Shown here: positions 8,284 through 17,344 of the stretch, piece by piece
How positions within the stretch are numbered: the first letter of the stretch is position 1
How the letters are laid out: each line of letters starts with the position of its first letter
Translations under genes and position numbers: made by a program
Notes under the pieces: model-generated
What the model saw: only the letters and a program-made list of their open reading frames with translations
What the model was told of the DNA's origin: nothing
The model's database searches: none
Assembly: GCF_029023725.1 (NCBI RefSeq)
Contig: NZ_CP119075.1
Span: forward strand, 4,645,501-4,709,500
DNA length: 64,000 nucleotides
Direction: 5' to 3'
DNA from: Synoicihabitans lomoniglobus
GTDB lineage: Bacteria; Verrucomicrobiota; Verrucomicrobiia; Opitutales; Opitutaceae

Positions 8284-9087
8284 CGGGATTTGCGCGACCC
8301 GGAAATTGGCATAACGGGCGGAACGGCCGAACATGTGGCGGAGGCCGAGGTGCCCTTCCGCCATGGGCGGGAATGCCGAGGTGTCCCAGTGAAACAAGCG
8401 CGTGGCCTCCGCATTGCTCACTTGCATGAAGAGGTCAGCCCCGTGCCGCACCACCGTGATGTGATGTGGCACCCCTGGCGCGAAGAGGCCGGTGCGCGCG
8501 TAGTCCGGCGGCATGGCGGTGTCTTCCAATCCGCGTTGCCGATCGGGTCGGTAGCGCCGGGCGCGCACATAATCGGCCGCCGGGTCGGTGCCCTGCATTT
8601 CGAACGCGGCGAAGCTCAGGTGATAGGCGTGCACGTGATCAAAGTAGAGCGACATGCGCGGCACCGTGCGCAGTTCGCGCCACGCCATCAGGTCGGCGAC
8701 GTAGGGCGGATCTCCGGCGCCGGAGGCGAACAGATAGAGGATGTTCACGTTGCGGGTTTCGTGATCGAGCCGCACGTAGTCGAAGTCGATCCGCACATCG
8801 TCCGCGAACCGCTGCCGGGTCCAGAGGACGACGTGATGCGCATTATTGCCGACGTCGGGACCGGCTTGGAGCGTCATGCCTTCCGGCCCCGTGGTCACTT
8901 CACCGACCTCGCCGTCGAGTTGCCAATGTTTCCGCCAGTCGCCATGGCCGGGGTCGAAGAACGTTTCAGCTGTCGGCGCGGCGAGTAAAGCGGCGAAGCG
9001 CTGCGCGAGTTCGTCGGCTGCCGGCGCGGCGGCGCATATTGCCCCCCAAAGCAGAAGGAGCGGTAGGATGAACCGTTGTTGCAACAT
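8275..9087 (-). CDS. Secreted jelly-roll protein, DUF1961-like
   Basis: This 270-residue protein has a signal peptide (hydrophobic L-P-L-L-L-L-W-G-A-I-C-A-A-A-P). The mature part is rich in beta strands and aromatic residues. It resembles the DUF1961 concanavalin-like family found beside glycoside hydrolases, with segments such as V-H-A-Y-H-L-S-F-A-A-F and L-G-L-R-H-M-F-G-R-S-A-R-Y-A-N-F. The biochemical role of that family is not established to my knowledge; carbohydrate binding or hydrolysis is plausible. It lies downstream of the TonB receptor on the same strand, past a hairpin that could partly terminate transcription. Assignment to DUF1961 is from memory of the motif style and is moderate. 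Confidence 0.6.
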   Translation of the reverse strand: MLQQRFILPLLLLWGAICAAAPAADELAQRFAALLAAPTAETFFDPGHGDWRKHWQLDGEVGEVTTGPEGMTLQAGPDVGNNAHHVVLWTRQRFADDVRIDFDYVRLDHETRNVNILYLFASGAGDPPYVADLMAWRELRTVPRMSLYFDHVHAYHLSFAAFEMQGTDPAADYVRARRYRPDRQRGLEDTAMPPDYARTGLFAPGVPHHITVVRHGADLFMQVSNAEATRLFHWDTSAFPPMAEGHLGLRHMFGRSARYANFRVAQIPVE

Positions 9088-9116
9088 GGGGCGGAGCAGG
9101 TCGGGGAGTCTTCACC

Positions 9117-9149
9117 AAAAGCCCCGCCTGCCGAGTGGCGAGGCGGGGC
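9117..9149 (-). terminator. Rho-independent terminator after TonB receptor
   Basis: A 9-bp perfect GC stem (GCCCCGCCT at 9121-9129 paired with AGGCGGGGC at 9141-9149) with an 11-base loop is followed on the minus strand by TTTT. It lies 33 bp past the receptor stop and 30 bp before the next start on the same strand. The short T run suggests partial read-through. Confidence 0.75.
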
Positions 9150-9181
9150 GAGGGTTATGATTTACCTGACAACAGACCGAC

Positions 9182-11461
9182 CTAAAAACGAGTATTGAGG
9201 CGCAGGAAGAACTGCCGACCGGGTGCGTAGCGGTAACGGTTGGGCAGAAACGTGGTGTCAAAAACGTTCTTCACGTTGAGACCGAGGTTGTAGCTGTGTC
9301 CCATGATTTTGACGTTGGCGCCGATCCCCAGGTCGAACTTCACGTAGCCGTCGAGGTTGGCGGGCGGCACGAGTTGTCCACCGGATACGGGCCAGATGTC
9401 GGTTTGTTCAAAGTCGGTCACGCCGCGACCACCGAACGTGAAGGTGGTGCCCGTGAACGCCCCGAAATCACCGAGGTTTTGACGCACGAAAAACGCGGCC
9501 GTGTGTTCGGGGGCATAGGCGAGACGGTGGCCCTGGCGGGTCAAGAGTTCGGTGCCGTTGCCGAGAGTGACCTTACTTTGCGGATCATTGGCGACCCAGG
9601 CATCGGTGTAACCATACGAGAAGATCAACTGGGTCTGGTCGCTGGGCTTCCAACGCATGTCGAACTCGAACCCGCGGCTGGTTTCCTCACCGGATTGGTT
9701 GGCGGGAGCGAAGGTCTCCAGCCCCTCCGAGGTCTGCAAAGTCACCTGCGGGAGGAAGCGCACGATGTTGGTATTGCTCACCTCATAGATGGCGGCGGTC
9801 ATGGTGACTTTGCCCTCCATGAAGTTGGCTTTGATGCCGAAGTCCATGCCTTCACCGGTTTGAGGTTTGGGAGAGAAATACGTCCCGTCGGGCCGACGCG
9901 CCGTGCTGAAGATCGGCAGGAACGATTCCGAATAGGTGGTGTAGATCGAGAGCGTGTCGGTGGCCTTGAAGAGCACTCCGACTTGCGGGACCTTGGCCGG
10001 TTCGGCCTCGTCGGTCGAAATGGAGCCATCGGCGGCGTTGTAAGCTTCGACGTTGAAATCGTCGACGCGGATGCCGGCCAGGGTGCGCAGGCGACCGTCC
10101 ATAAAGGCGAGCTGGTTGGAAATATACCAGCTGTCGGTCAGGTTGGTCGAGGTGCTGCCTGAGCTGCTGCGCACGGTGAAATCGTCGCGGGTGTATTGCG
10201 TGAACATCCACGTGGAGGGATCCTCGAGATTCCAGCGGGAATTGGGAAACGCGCCCGGACTGCCGGCGGAAATGATGGAGCGATACTGCAACTCCTCGTG
10301 TTGGAAACCGAAGAGATTTTTCACTTCGACCCCACCCCAGTTGAATTCATTGGCGATCTCCGCCTGAAACCAACTGTCCCAGGAACCGCGGCGACGGTAG
10401 CTGCCATTGCGGTCACGCAGCATGTTGAGGTTCGAGCCGATCAAATTCAGGTTGGTCGCGTTACTGAGCACCTCTTCATCCCAGCTCGCTTCCGTGTAGT
10501 CGGCGCGAAAGGTGAAGTTGTCATTGAAGCGGTGCACGAAGTCCACGGTGTAGACCTCCATCTCCGTGTCGTTGAAATCAAGCGGTGCAGACGTGGAGAA
10601 CGTTCGATCCACGCCGGGCCAGCCCATGTCGTCGATGTTGAGACTGGAGTTATAGGGCAATGCCGACTGCGGGCGATCGCGGTTGCGGCGGGCGTTCTCG
10701 TATTCCACCGTCAGCTGCGTGGCGGGGGTGATCCACCAGGTAAGCGAGGGGTTGACCAACGTCTCGGTCATGAGTGTATCCACATCTTCTCTACCTGCTT
10801 CCAGGTAGGAGCCGACGAAACGGAAGGCCAGTTTGCCCGGCGCGATGACCGAGTTGTAATCGAGCACGCTTTTGTAGAATTCTTCGGACCCCATGGTGAG
10901 ACCCAGACTGCCGAATTGGCCCTTCAGGCTGGGGCGCTTGGTGATGTAGTTCACGTTGCCGCCCGGGTTGAGCTGGCCGTAGAGCAGCGAGGACGGGCCC
11001 TTGATAATCTCGACCCGGTCGATGTTGGCGGAGCCCGCCAGCCGGAGGCGGCGGAAGCCGTTGCGCATGGGCACGAAGCTGGACTGGCCGCGCAACGTGA
11101 AATTGGTGTTGTCCTCTTCATTGGTCGCCTGACCAGCGCTCTGGGAGACACCCGCCGCGTAGACGACCGCGTCAATGAGATCGTCGGCCGCGATGTCTTT
11201 GAGAAAGGCGTCCGTGAAGACCTGCATGCTGACCGGAAGGTTGGCCAGCTCCGTGCGGGTGCGAGTGCCGCTCACGGCCTGGGAGCTCGACCATGCGTCG
11301 TCCGTCTCGGTCGAGACGACGAAGGGGTTGAGGACGACGGGATCGTCGTTGGTCGTGGCATCGGAATTGGACTGCGCCAACGCGCTCGTGGCGAGCAACG
11401 CCAACAGCACGGCGCCGACCCAGGGGGTTCGGCGCGTGGGGTAGGAATCTTTCGGGGTCAT
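9182..11461 (-). CDS. TonB-dependent outer-membrane receptor (siderophore-receptor-like fold)
   Basis: This 759-residue outer-membrane transporter has a signal peptide ending A-L-A-Q. A short N-terminal motif V-V-L-N-P-F-V-V-S then precedes a plug domain of roughly residues 60-170 (L-P-V-S-M-Q-V-F-T, R-V-E-I-I-K-G-P-S-S-L-L-Y-G, P-G-G-N-V-N-Y). A beta-barrel of about 22 strands follows and ends in N-T-R-F with terminal Phe. The ATG at 11461 is chosen over the upstream GTG at 11506 because it gives the signal peptide at the N-terminus. There is no SusD-like partner. Its location facing CAZyme genes suggests glycan rather than iron import, but the plug style is shared with siderophore receptors. 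Divergent paired operators lie upstream. Confidence 0.9.
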   Translation of the reverse strand: MTPKDSYPTRRTPWVGAVLLALLATSALAQSNSDATTNDDPVVLNPFVVSTETDDAWSSSQAVSGTRTRTELANLPVSMQVFTDAFLKDIAADDLIDAVVYAAGVSQSAGQATNEEDNTNFTLRGQSSFVPMRNGFRRLRLAGSANIDRVEIIKGPSSLLYGQLNPGGNVNYITKRPSLKGQFGSLGLTMGSEEFYKSVLDYNSVIAPGKLAFRFVGSYLEAGREDVDTLMTETLVNPSLTWWITPATQLTVEYENARRNRDRPQSALPYNSSLNIDDMGWPGVDRTFSTSAPLDFNDTEMEVYTVDFVHRFNDNFTFRADYTEASWDEEVLSNATNLNLIGSNLNMLRDRNGSYRRRGSWDSWFQAEIANEFNWGGVEVKNLFGFQHEELQYRSIISAGSPGAFPNSRWNLEDPSTWMFTQYTRDDFTVRSSSGSTSTNLTDSWYISNQLAFMDGRLRTLAGIRVDDFNVEAYNAADGSISTDEAEPAKVPQVGVLFKATDTLSIYTTYSESFLPIFSTARRPDGTYFSPKPQTGEGMDFGIKANFMEGKVTMTAAIYEVSNTNIVRFLPQVTLQTSEGLETFAPANQSGEETSRGFEFDMRWKPSDQTQLIFSYGYTDAWVANDPQSKVTLGNGTELLTRQGHRLAYAPEHTAAFFVRQNLGDFGAFTGTTFTFGGRGVTDFEQTDIWPVSGGQLVPPANLDGYVKFDLGIGANVKIMGHSYNLGLNVKNVFDTTFLPNRYRYAPGRQFFLRLNTRF

Positions 11462-11570
11462 CGGTTTTAGTTCTTGGGTAGGATTAGTTAGCAACACAAC
11501 CGCCACGGAACGAACTTCCCGGGCGATGACCGCACCATGATAATCGGTCGGAGGGAGTTAATCCGGCGCT

Positions 11571-11633
11571 CACTCAATCGCATGAGCCGTTGAGCCCCCG
11601 GGGGCTGCCCTCCCCGACTCATGCGATTGAGTG
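11571..11633. promoter_or_regulatory. Paired inverted operator candidates, family 2 (copies 3 and 4)
   Basis: A perfect 16-bp inverted repeat (CACTCAATCGCATGAG at 11571-11586 and its complement at 11618-11633) has arms that each contain a LacI-like palindrome close to CTCAAKCGMTTGAG (11573-11586 and 11618-11631, centres 45 bp apart). Between them lies a further 14-bp GC palindrome, AGCCCCCGGGGGCT, at 11593-11606. The block sits between the divergent TonB receptor and alpha/alpha-barrel genes and probably controls both. A large hairpin role is the alternative. Confidence 0.65.
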
Positions 11634-11636
11634 CAC

Positions 11637-13565
11637 ATGACGCTATTCCCTCCGGGAGTTGCCGCCCAATCTTTCCGGGTGCGTTTACCCTCCTTGCCCC
11701 GCTCCCGGCTTCATCGCGCCCTCCTCGCCACTATGGGCCACCTTTTCCTGACCGTGTCCGCTCCCGCGCAGACGTTACCTCCGCTGCGAGCAGCGTTTGT
11801 GGCGGATCAACCGTTGCTGGATCTGACCATTACGCCACCGGACGACGAGATCTACGAGGTGCGCCTCCATGTCGACGATCTCGATAAACTCGAAACCGCC
11901 GCCGACTTGAAATTTGCCGGGGAGATCTATCTGCCCACCAATCCGGACCTGCCGATGAACCCGCTCCCGGGGCACCAGGTTTTCTTCGTGCATCGCAACG
12001 CCACCTCCGCGCCGTGGGAACTCGCGGTGACGTTTGCACCGCATACTCGCGGCACCTGGAATCTCAACGGTCCCTTCGCGCCGACGGAAGGTTCGCTGGA
12101 GGGCTCGTTCGCCGTTCCCGTCGACCAACTGCTCCCCGGCGAAAACCTCCTCCAATTCAACGGCTGGTCCGTGGCTCCGCCGCAGATGTGGTATCGGCGC
12201 GAGGTTTCCTCCCGAGCGGGTCCGACGCACTTCCGTGTCCCGCTGACAGCGATGACCGCCCGGGTGGAGTTATGGTCACCAGGAGGCCCCCAAGCCCTTG
12301 CTTCGGTGGAAGTCACGCGGTCGGCACCTCCCGAACGGCCGCCGGCGGCCGTTACCGACGTCAGCGCCGCGACCGTAGCCGATCGCGTTCATCTGCTTCG
12401 CGCCGCCCGCGCGGTTGGGGCCAATGTATTGCAATCGCGAATACCGGCGAGTCATCCCCAGTTCGCCGATGGCTTCCATCTCATTTACGACGACACCCGC
12501 GGCCTCTGGCGCGTGCCGCACTGGGTGTGGGCGTGGGGGCCGGCCATCAAGCTGCTGCTCGATCTCGAAACCCAGTTGCCGGCCGATCCGGCCCTGCCGC
12601 CGGGCACCTATCGCGACGCTGCCGCGGCAGCCGGGTTGCGCAGTCTCGACTTCATTTTCCACGACCCGGACCACCCCACCCACGACATCGCCACGGTGCG
12701 CTGGTCGCAATCGCCCGACACGCTCGACGGCGTAGTGGAATACCGCTCGACCGCCGACTCCCTTTTTCTGGCCGGCTGGGGCTGGATGCCGCTGCACGCC
12801 GCCACCGGCGACGACCGCTTTCTAACAGCGACCCGTCGGCTTACCGACGCGGCGGAGCGCCTGATGGATGCGTATCCCGTGGTGCCGCAGGACTACGTCG
12901 TGCAGCGCGAGCGGTGGACCCCCCACACCCTCGACGAATCCGTGTTCGGAATGGTCGGGTTCGAGCGCCTGCACGCCTTGGTCGGAGACCCCGATGCAAT
13001 CGATCGCGGCACCCGTTTTCTCGACTCGCATCTCACGCACATGGGCCAACCCGACGGGCTGTTGGCTCGCGGCTGGTTGCGCGATGAGGACCGCGATTTC
13101 TGGGACGCCGACATCAAGGGTCACCTCTGGGTGCTGCACGGCTACCTCTCCGGCTACGAACTTACCACCGACCACCGCTACCTCACCCTCGCTCGCCAAC
13201 TCGCCGCCAAGATCGCCACCGCGCAGGCGGAGGACGGAGCCTGGACCCATGCGTTTCACGTGCCGAAGGCGGAGGACTCGATCGACGAGCGGGCCGTGGC
13301 CATCGGCGCGTGGCTGTTTTATGAAATGCACCGACTCACGGGCGACGCGGCTCCGCTCCGCACGGCCCGCCGCGCACTCACGTGGTGCCTGCGCCATCAG
13401 GACTTGAGCGCGAATCCCGATCTGCATGGTGCGTTGCCCAACATCACCAACATGGGCCACCTCAACCGTCGGCGCATGACCATTCTCTACTCGACGGTGT
13501 TCTTCGGCCACGCGTTGTTGGCGGAACTCGCCTTGCCAGAACTCACTGCGGCGGACTTACCCTGA
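11637..13565 (+). CDS. Exported protein with beta-rich N-terminus and alpha/alpha-barrel C-terminus, unclassified
   Basis: Not recognised as any named family. The product is about 642 residues. The first 45 hold a long charged lead and a hydrophobic stretch ending A-P-A-Q-T, suggesting export. Residues 50-230 are strand-rich with many W, P and N (carbohydrate-binding-like). Residues 260-640 are helix-rich with repeated paired helices and aromatic/acidic turns such as D-S-L-F-L-A-G-W-G-W-M-P-L-H-A, resembling (alpha/alpha)6 glycosidases, lyases and epimerases. The start is uncertain: ATG 11637 is used, the GTG at 11631 lies inside the operator, and ATG 11733 is an alternative. The stop overlaps the start of the downstream deacetylase (TGATG), so both are translated together. 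A role in handling acetylated xylan or pectin is inference. Confidence 0.6.
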   Translation: MTLFPPGVAAQSFRVRLPSLPRSRLHRALLATMGHLFLTVSAPAQTLPPLRAAFVADQPLLDLTITPPDDEIYEVRLHVDDLDKLETAADLKFAGEIYLPTNPDLPMNPLPGHQVFFVHRNATSAPWELAVTFAPHTRGTWNLNGPFAPTEGSLEGSFAVPVDQLLPGENLLQFNGWSVAPPQMWYRREVSSRAGPTHFRVPLTAMTARVELWSPGGPQALASVEVTRSAPPERPPAAVTDVSAATVADRVHLLRAARAVGANVLQSRIPASHPQFADGFHLIYDDTRGLWRVPHWVWAWGPAIKLLLDLETQLPADPALPPGTYRDAAAAAGLRSLDFIFHDPDHPTHDIATVRWSQSPDTLDGVVEYRSTADSLFLAGWGWMPLHAATGDDRFLTATRRLTDAAERLMDAYPVVPQDYVVQRERWTPHTLDESVFGMVGFERLHALVGDPDAIDRGTRFLDSHLTHMGQPDGLLARGWLRDEDRDFWDADIKGHLWVLHGYLSGYELTTDHRYLTLARQLAAKIATAQAEDGAWTHAFHVPKAEDSIDERAVAIGAWLFYEMHRLTGDAAPLRTARRALTWCLRHQDLSANPDLHGALPNITNMGHLNRRRMTILYSTVFFGHALLAELALPELTAADLP

Positions 13566-14530
13566 TGGTCGTGGAATCCCCGTCCTTTGTCCGTCTGCCC
13601 AGCCTGCACGACCGCGAAATCGATGCCGAGGTCGCTCGGTTGTCGGCACCGACTTCGCCTCCGCCTCCCGCCGACTTCGCGGCCTTCTGGTTGGAGACGT
13701 TGGCGCAGGCCCGCGCGATTCCCGTCGCGTCGAAGCTAACGCCGAGCGCCGCAGCCATGACGGGGTTTGAGGTGCAGGAGATTGCCTTCACCTCGTGGGG
13801 CCGCGTGCGCCTGCGCGGGTGGTTGGCGACACCGCGCCACCAGCCCGTGCGACGCGGTCTGGTGATCAGTCACGGCTACGGCGGACGCGATGCGCCGGAC
13901 GCCATTCCGTTGTTGCCCGATGCGGCAATGATTTTCCCGTGCACCCGCGGGCTGGGCCTGAGCATCGATCCGGCTGACCGCGATGCCGCGCCTCATGTGT
14001 TGCGCGGCATTGGGTCCCGCGACACCTACATTTTTCGCGGCTGCGCGGCCGACGTCTGGGCCGCGGCCACCGCCCTGATCGAGCACGTGCCCGCCGCCGC
14101 GGATTGCCTCGACTATGTGGGGTCCAGCTTCGGCGGCGGCATTGGCGCGCTGGCGTTGCCATGGGACGATCGGTTCCGCCGGGCGTTTCTCGGCGTCCCC
14201 AGTTTCGGTCATCATCCGTTGCGCCTGCAAATCCCGTGCGCGGGGAGCGGCGAGTTCGTCCGGCGCTACGCCGCCACTCATCCCGAGGTCGTCGACGTGT
14301 TGCGCTACTACGATGCCGCCACCGCGGCCCGCTTTCTGGAACGACCGACGTTGGTGGAATGCGCGCTGATCGACGATGTCGTGCCACCCGTCGGACAATT
14401 CGCGGTGCATGCCGCGTTAGCTGGTGACCGGCCGTTGCTCGTGCGTTCCCGCAGTCACGCGGATTACCCGGCGGCGACGGCCGACGACGACGCCGTGCGC
14501 ACAGCGATCCGGTCGTTCCTTACCAGCTGA
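13565..14530 (+). CDS. CE7-type acetylxylan esterase / cephalosporin-C deacetylase
   Basis: This 321-residue alpha/beta hydrolase opens with the family's D-F-A-A-F-W-xx-T-L N-terminal segment. The nucleophile elbow reads G-S-S-F-G (Ser188), the acid is Asp270 or Asp271 in A-L-I-D-D-V-V-P-P, and the base is His298 in R-S-H-A-D-Y. The spacing fits CE7 deacetylases (usually about 320 residues). There is no signal peptide, so it would act in the cytoplasm, removing acetyl groups from imported xylo-oligosaccharides. The ATG overlaps the preceding stop as TGATG. It is followed 24 bp later by the GH1 gene, in keeping with an operon. Confidence 0.85.
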   Translation: MVVESPSFVRLPSLHDREIDAEVARLSAPTSPPPPADFAAFWLETLAQARAIPVASKLTPSAAAMTGFEVQEIAFTSWGRVRLRGWLATPRHQPVRRGLVISHGYGGRDAPDAIPLLPDAAMIFPCTRGLGLSIDPADRDAAPHVLRGIGSRDTYIFRGCAADVWAAATALIEHVPAAADCLDYVGSSFGGGIGALALPWDDRFRRAFLGVPSFGHHPLRLQIPCAGSGEFVRRYAATHPEVVDVLRYYDAATAARFLERPTLVECALIDDVVPPVGQFAVHAALAGDRPLLVRSRSHADYPAATADDDAVRTAIRSFLTS

Positions 14531-14554
14531 GTCGACTTCCACCTCTTCCGTTTT

Positions 14555-15898
14555 ATGCCTACCCCCACCTTTCCCGCCCATTTCACCTGGGGCGTCGCCA
14601 CCGCCGCTCCGCAAATCGAAGGCGCCGCCTTTCTCGACGGCAAAGGCGAGTCCGTCTGGGATCGCTTCGCCCGCGTGCCCGGAAAAATTCACGGCGACGC
14701 CAACCTCGATGTAACGTGCGATCACTATCACCGCTACGCATCGGACTTTGCTCTCATGCAGGAACTCGGGGTCAAAAACTACCGCCTCTCGCTGGCCTGG
14801 CCGCGGGTGATTCCCGACGGCGCTGGCACGCCCAATCCGGCGGGGCTCGCCTTTTACGACCGCTTGATCGACGCCATGCTCGCGCACGACATCCAGCCGT
14901 GGGTGACGATGTTTCACTGGGACCTGCCGCAGGCGTTGGAGGATCAAGGCGGGTGGCGCGTGCGATCCACCGCCGCCGCTTTCGGGCGCTACGCCGATCT
15001 TATCGTCTCCACCTACGGCGACCGCGTGAAAAACTGGATCACGCTCAACGAAATGCGCTGCTTTACGGTGCTCGCCTACGGCGACGTCATCCGCCCACCC
15101 GGGATCATCGAGTCCGACCAGATCGTGCACCAGACCTACCACACCGCGCTGCTCGCCCACGGTGAGGGCGTGCGCGCGGTGCGCGAGCACGGCGCCCCCG
15201 GCGCCCGCGTCGGGCTCACCGACGATGCGGTCATTCCCGTGCCGATCATGGAAACCGCGCCGCACATCGCGGCTGCCGAACAAGCCTTTCGCGAGCTCAA
15301 CTACCGCTCGATTGATCCGGTCTTTCGCGGCGAATACGGCGCGCTTTACCAGCAAATCGCCGGAGACCACGGCGCCGAAACCGAGGCGGACGACTTCGCC
15401 CTCATCAGCCAACCCACCGACTTCTTCGGCCTCAATATTTACACCGGAGTCTACGTGCGCGCCGGCGAGGACGGTCGTCCTGAAACATTGCCTTTCCCGC
15501 CCAGCTATCCGACGGCCGATGCGCCATGGCTACGACTCCTGCCGCAGGCGATGTATTGGGGCCCGCGACTCATGCAAAGCGTCTACGGCGTGAAGCAGAT
15601 CTACATCACTGAAAACGGAGCGGGCTACGACGACGTGCCCACCGCCAACGGCGAGATCCTCGATCTGCATCGCCGCCAATACGTGCGCCAGTGCCTCGGC
15701 GAACTGCACCGTGCGATCGCCGACGGCGTGCCGGTTGACGGCTATTTTTGTTGGTCGTTCATGGATAACTTCGAGTGGCTCGAAGGCTTCAGCAAACGCT
15801 TCGGCATCTGCTACACCGACTACGCCACGCAACGCCGCACGCCCAAGCTCAGCGCCCAATGGTATGCGGAAGTGATGCGCACCAACACGCTGGTGTAG
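14555..15898 (+). CDS. GH1 beta-glucosidase-type hydrolase, NEM variant
   Basis: This 447-residue cytoplasmic barrel enzyme has the usual GH1 landmarks: W-G-V-A-T-A near the start, the sugar-binding Gln in P-Q-I-E-G, H-W-D-L-P-Q, and the nucleophile Glu353 in I-T-E-N-G. The acid/base Glu166 is kept, but its motif reads T-L-N-E-M rather than the almost invariant N-E-P. The paralogue at 48644-49996 has N-E-I at the same place, so the change is shared by a subgroup. Likely substrate is a short beta-linked gluco-, xylo- or galacto-oligosaccharide. It sits between the deacetylase and the second ABC importer. Confidence 0.9.
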   Translation: MPTPTFPAHFTWGVATAAPQIEGAAFLDGKGESVWDRFARVPGKIHGDANLDVTCDHYHRYASDFALMQELGVKNYRLSLAWPRVIPDGAGTPNPAGLAFYDRLIDAMLAHDIQPWVTMFHWDLPQALEDQGGWRVRSTAAAFGRYADLIVSTYGDRVKNWITLNEMRCFTVLAYGDVIRPPGIIESDQIVHQTYHTALLAHGEGVRAVREHGAPGARVGLTDDAVIPVPIMETAPHIAAAEQAFRELNYRSIDPVFRGEYGALYQQIAGDHGAETEADDFALISQPTDFFGLNIYTGVYVRAGEDGRPETLPFPPSYPTADAPWLRLLPQAMYWGPRLMQSVYGVKQIYITENGAGYDDVPTANGEILDLHRRQYVRQCLGELHRAIADGVPVDGYFCWSFMDNFEWLEGFSKRFGICYTDYATQRRTPKLSAQWYAEVMRTNTLV

Positions 15899-15928
15899 CC
15901 TACGCCTGCTCGTCCCCCAATCCCCGTC

Positions 15929-17344
15929 GTGCCCCGCCCCTTTCGCCTCCGTCGTCGTCCGACGCCGACCTCGTTTTTGCCAACAGGGGCGTGGATCGTG
16001 GTGCTCGTCGGGGTCGTGTCGTCGGCCGTGTTTCTGAGCTGGCCACCGACCGAGCGTCCGGGACGGGAGTTCTGGATTTTCAGCAATCAACGACTCACCG
16101 ACTACGAGTCCGCCATCGCGGATTGGAATCGCGACCACCCCGATGCCCGCGATCAAATCAATATCACGTTGCTGCATCTCTCGGCACTCGAACGTCGCAT
16201 GATGGCGGCGGCGACCGCCGACGCGCCCATTGCCGATTTGGTCGAGGGTGAACGCGACCTCGTCGCCCGCGTATTTGCGGGACCGATCGAAGAGGTGGGA
16301 TTTGTCGATCTCACCGACCGCATCGCCGCCGAAAACCTGCTCGACCAATTCAACGCACCGTCGCTGTCCCCATGGATCTCGCGCGGGCGGATCTTCGGCC
16401 TGCCGCACGATGTGCATCCCTGTCTGCTCGGTTACCGGTCCGACATCGTCGAGGCGGCCGGCATCGATGTCTCGCAGATCGAAACATGGGACGACTTTTA
16501 CCGCGTGCTCGGACCGCTCATCGCCGACCTCGACGGCGACGGTCGACCCGATCGTTACCTGCTCAACTACTGGGAAAACCAACGCGACCAAACGCAGGCT
16601 CTCCTGTTGCAGGCCGGCAGTCAGTTCTTCGACGACGCGGGCCACGTCACCGTCGACCACGCGCTCAACGCCCGGGTGCTCGCGCGTTTGGTCACGTGGG
16701 TGACCGGTCCCAACCGGTTCTGCGTGGACGCGCCGGAGTTCACCGCCGGTGGCGACCAGATGCGACTCGAAGGCACGGTCATCGCGTCCATCATGCCCGA
16801 CTGGCTCGCGGGCACGTGGAAGAACTACATTCCCGGACTGGCGGGCAAAGTGAAACTCATGCGACTGCCGGCGTGGGAACCGGGCGGCCGACGCACGTCG
16901 GTCTGGGGCGGCACCTGCCTGAGCATCACGACCACGGCGCCCGATCCGGAAAAAAGCTGGGCCTTCGCCAAGCACCTTTATTTTTCGCCGCAAGTGGCGG
17001 AAGGACTCTTCCGGTCCACCGCTACGATTTCGCCGGTCAAGGCGATGTGGTCGCGGCCGTTTTACCACGAACCCGATCCGTTTTTCAGCGGGCAAAAAGT
17101 CGGGGCGCGCTACATTCGCGAAGCACCCTTCGTGCCGGAGCGCGCCTCGTCGCCGTTCAACACCATGGTCATGGACCGGCTGATGGTGGTGTTGATCGAC
17201 CTCAAAGCCCACGCGCTCGAGCACCAGCGCTTCGACCCGATCGCGCTCGAACCGGAAGCCCGTCGGCTACTCGCCGCCGCGCAGGCCGATCTGGAGGCCC
17301 GCGTCGGCCGCAACGTGCTCTATCGCCCCCCACCGTCGCCATGA
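15929..17344 (+). CDS. ABC sugar-binding protein, membrane-anchored
   Basis: This 471-residue family 1 solute-binding protein starts at a GTG 30 bp after the GH1 gene. The N-terminus is arginine-rich followed by one hydrophobic segment (about residues 19-38) with no lipobox Cys, so it is probably tethered by an uncleaved signal anchor or cleaved by signal peptidase I, unlike the lipoprotein of the first importer. Typical elements include D-L-D-G-D-G-R-P-D in the hinge region and W-G-G-T-C-L-S-I in the second lobe. The stop overlaps the next start as ATGA (17341-17344). The bound sugar is unknown; neighbours suggest a xylan or glucuronoxylan fragment. Confidence 0.85.
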   Translation: MPRPFRLRRRPTPTSFLPTGAWIVVLVGVVSSAVFLSWPPTERPGREFWIFSNQRLTDYESAIADWNRDHPDARDQINITLLHLSALERRMMAAATADAPIADLVEGERDLVARVFAGPIEEVGFVDLTDRIAAENLLDQFNAPSLSPWISRGRIFGLPHDVHPCLLGYRSDIVEAAGIDVSQIETWDDFYRVLGPLIADLDGDGRPDRYLLNYWENQRDQTQALLLQAGSQFFDDAGHVTVDHALNARVLARLVTWVTGPNRFCVDAPEFTAGGDQMRLEGTVIASIMPDWLAGTWKNYIPGLAGKVKLMRLPAWEPGGRRTSVWGGTCLSITTTAPDPEKSWAFAKHLYFSPQVAEGLFRSTATISPVKAMWSRPFYHEPDPFFSGQKVGARYIREAPFVPERASSPFNTMVMDRLMVVLIDLKAHALEHQRFDPIALEPEARRLLAAAQADLEARVGRNVLYRPPPSP

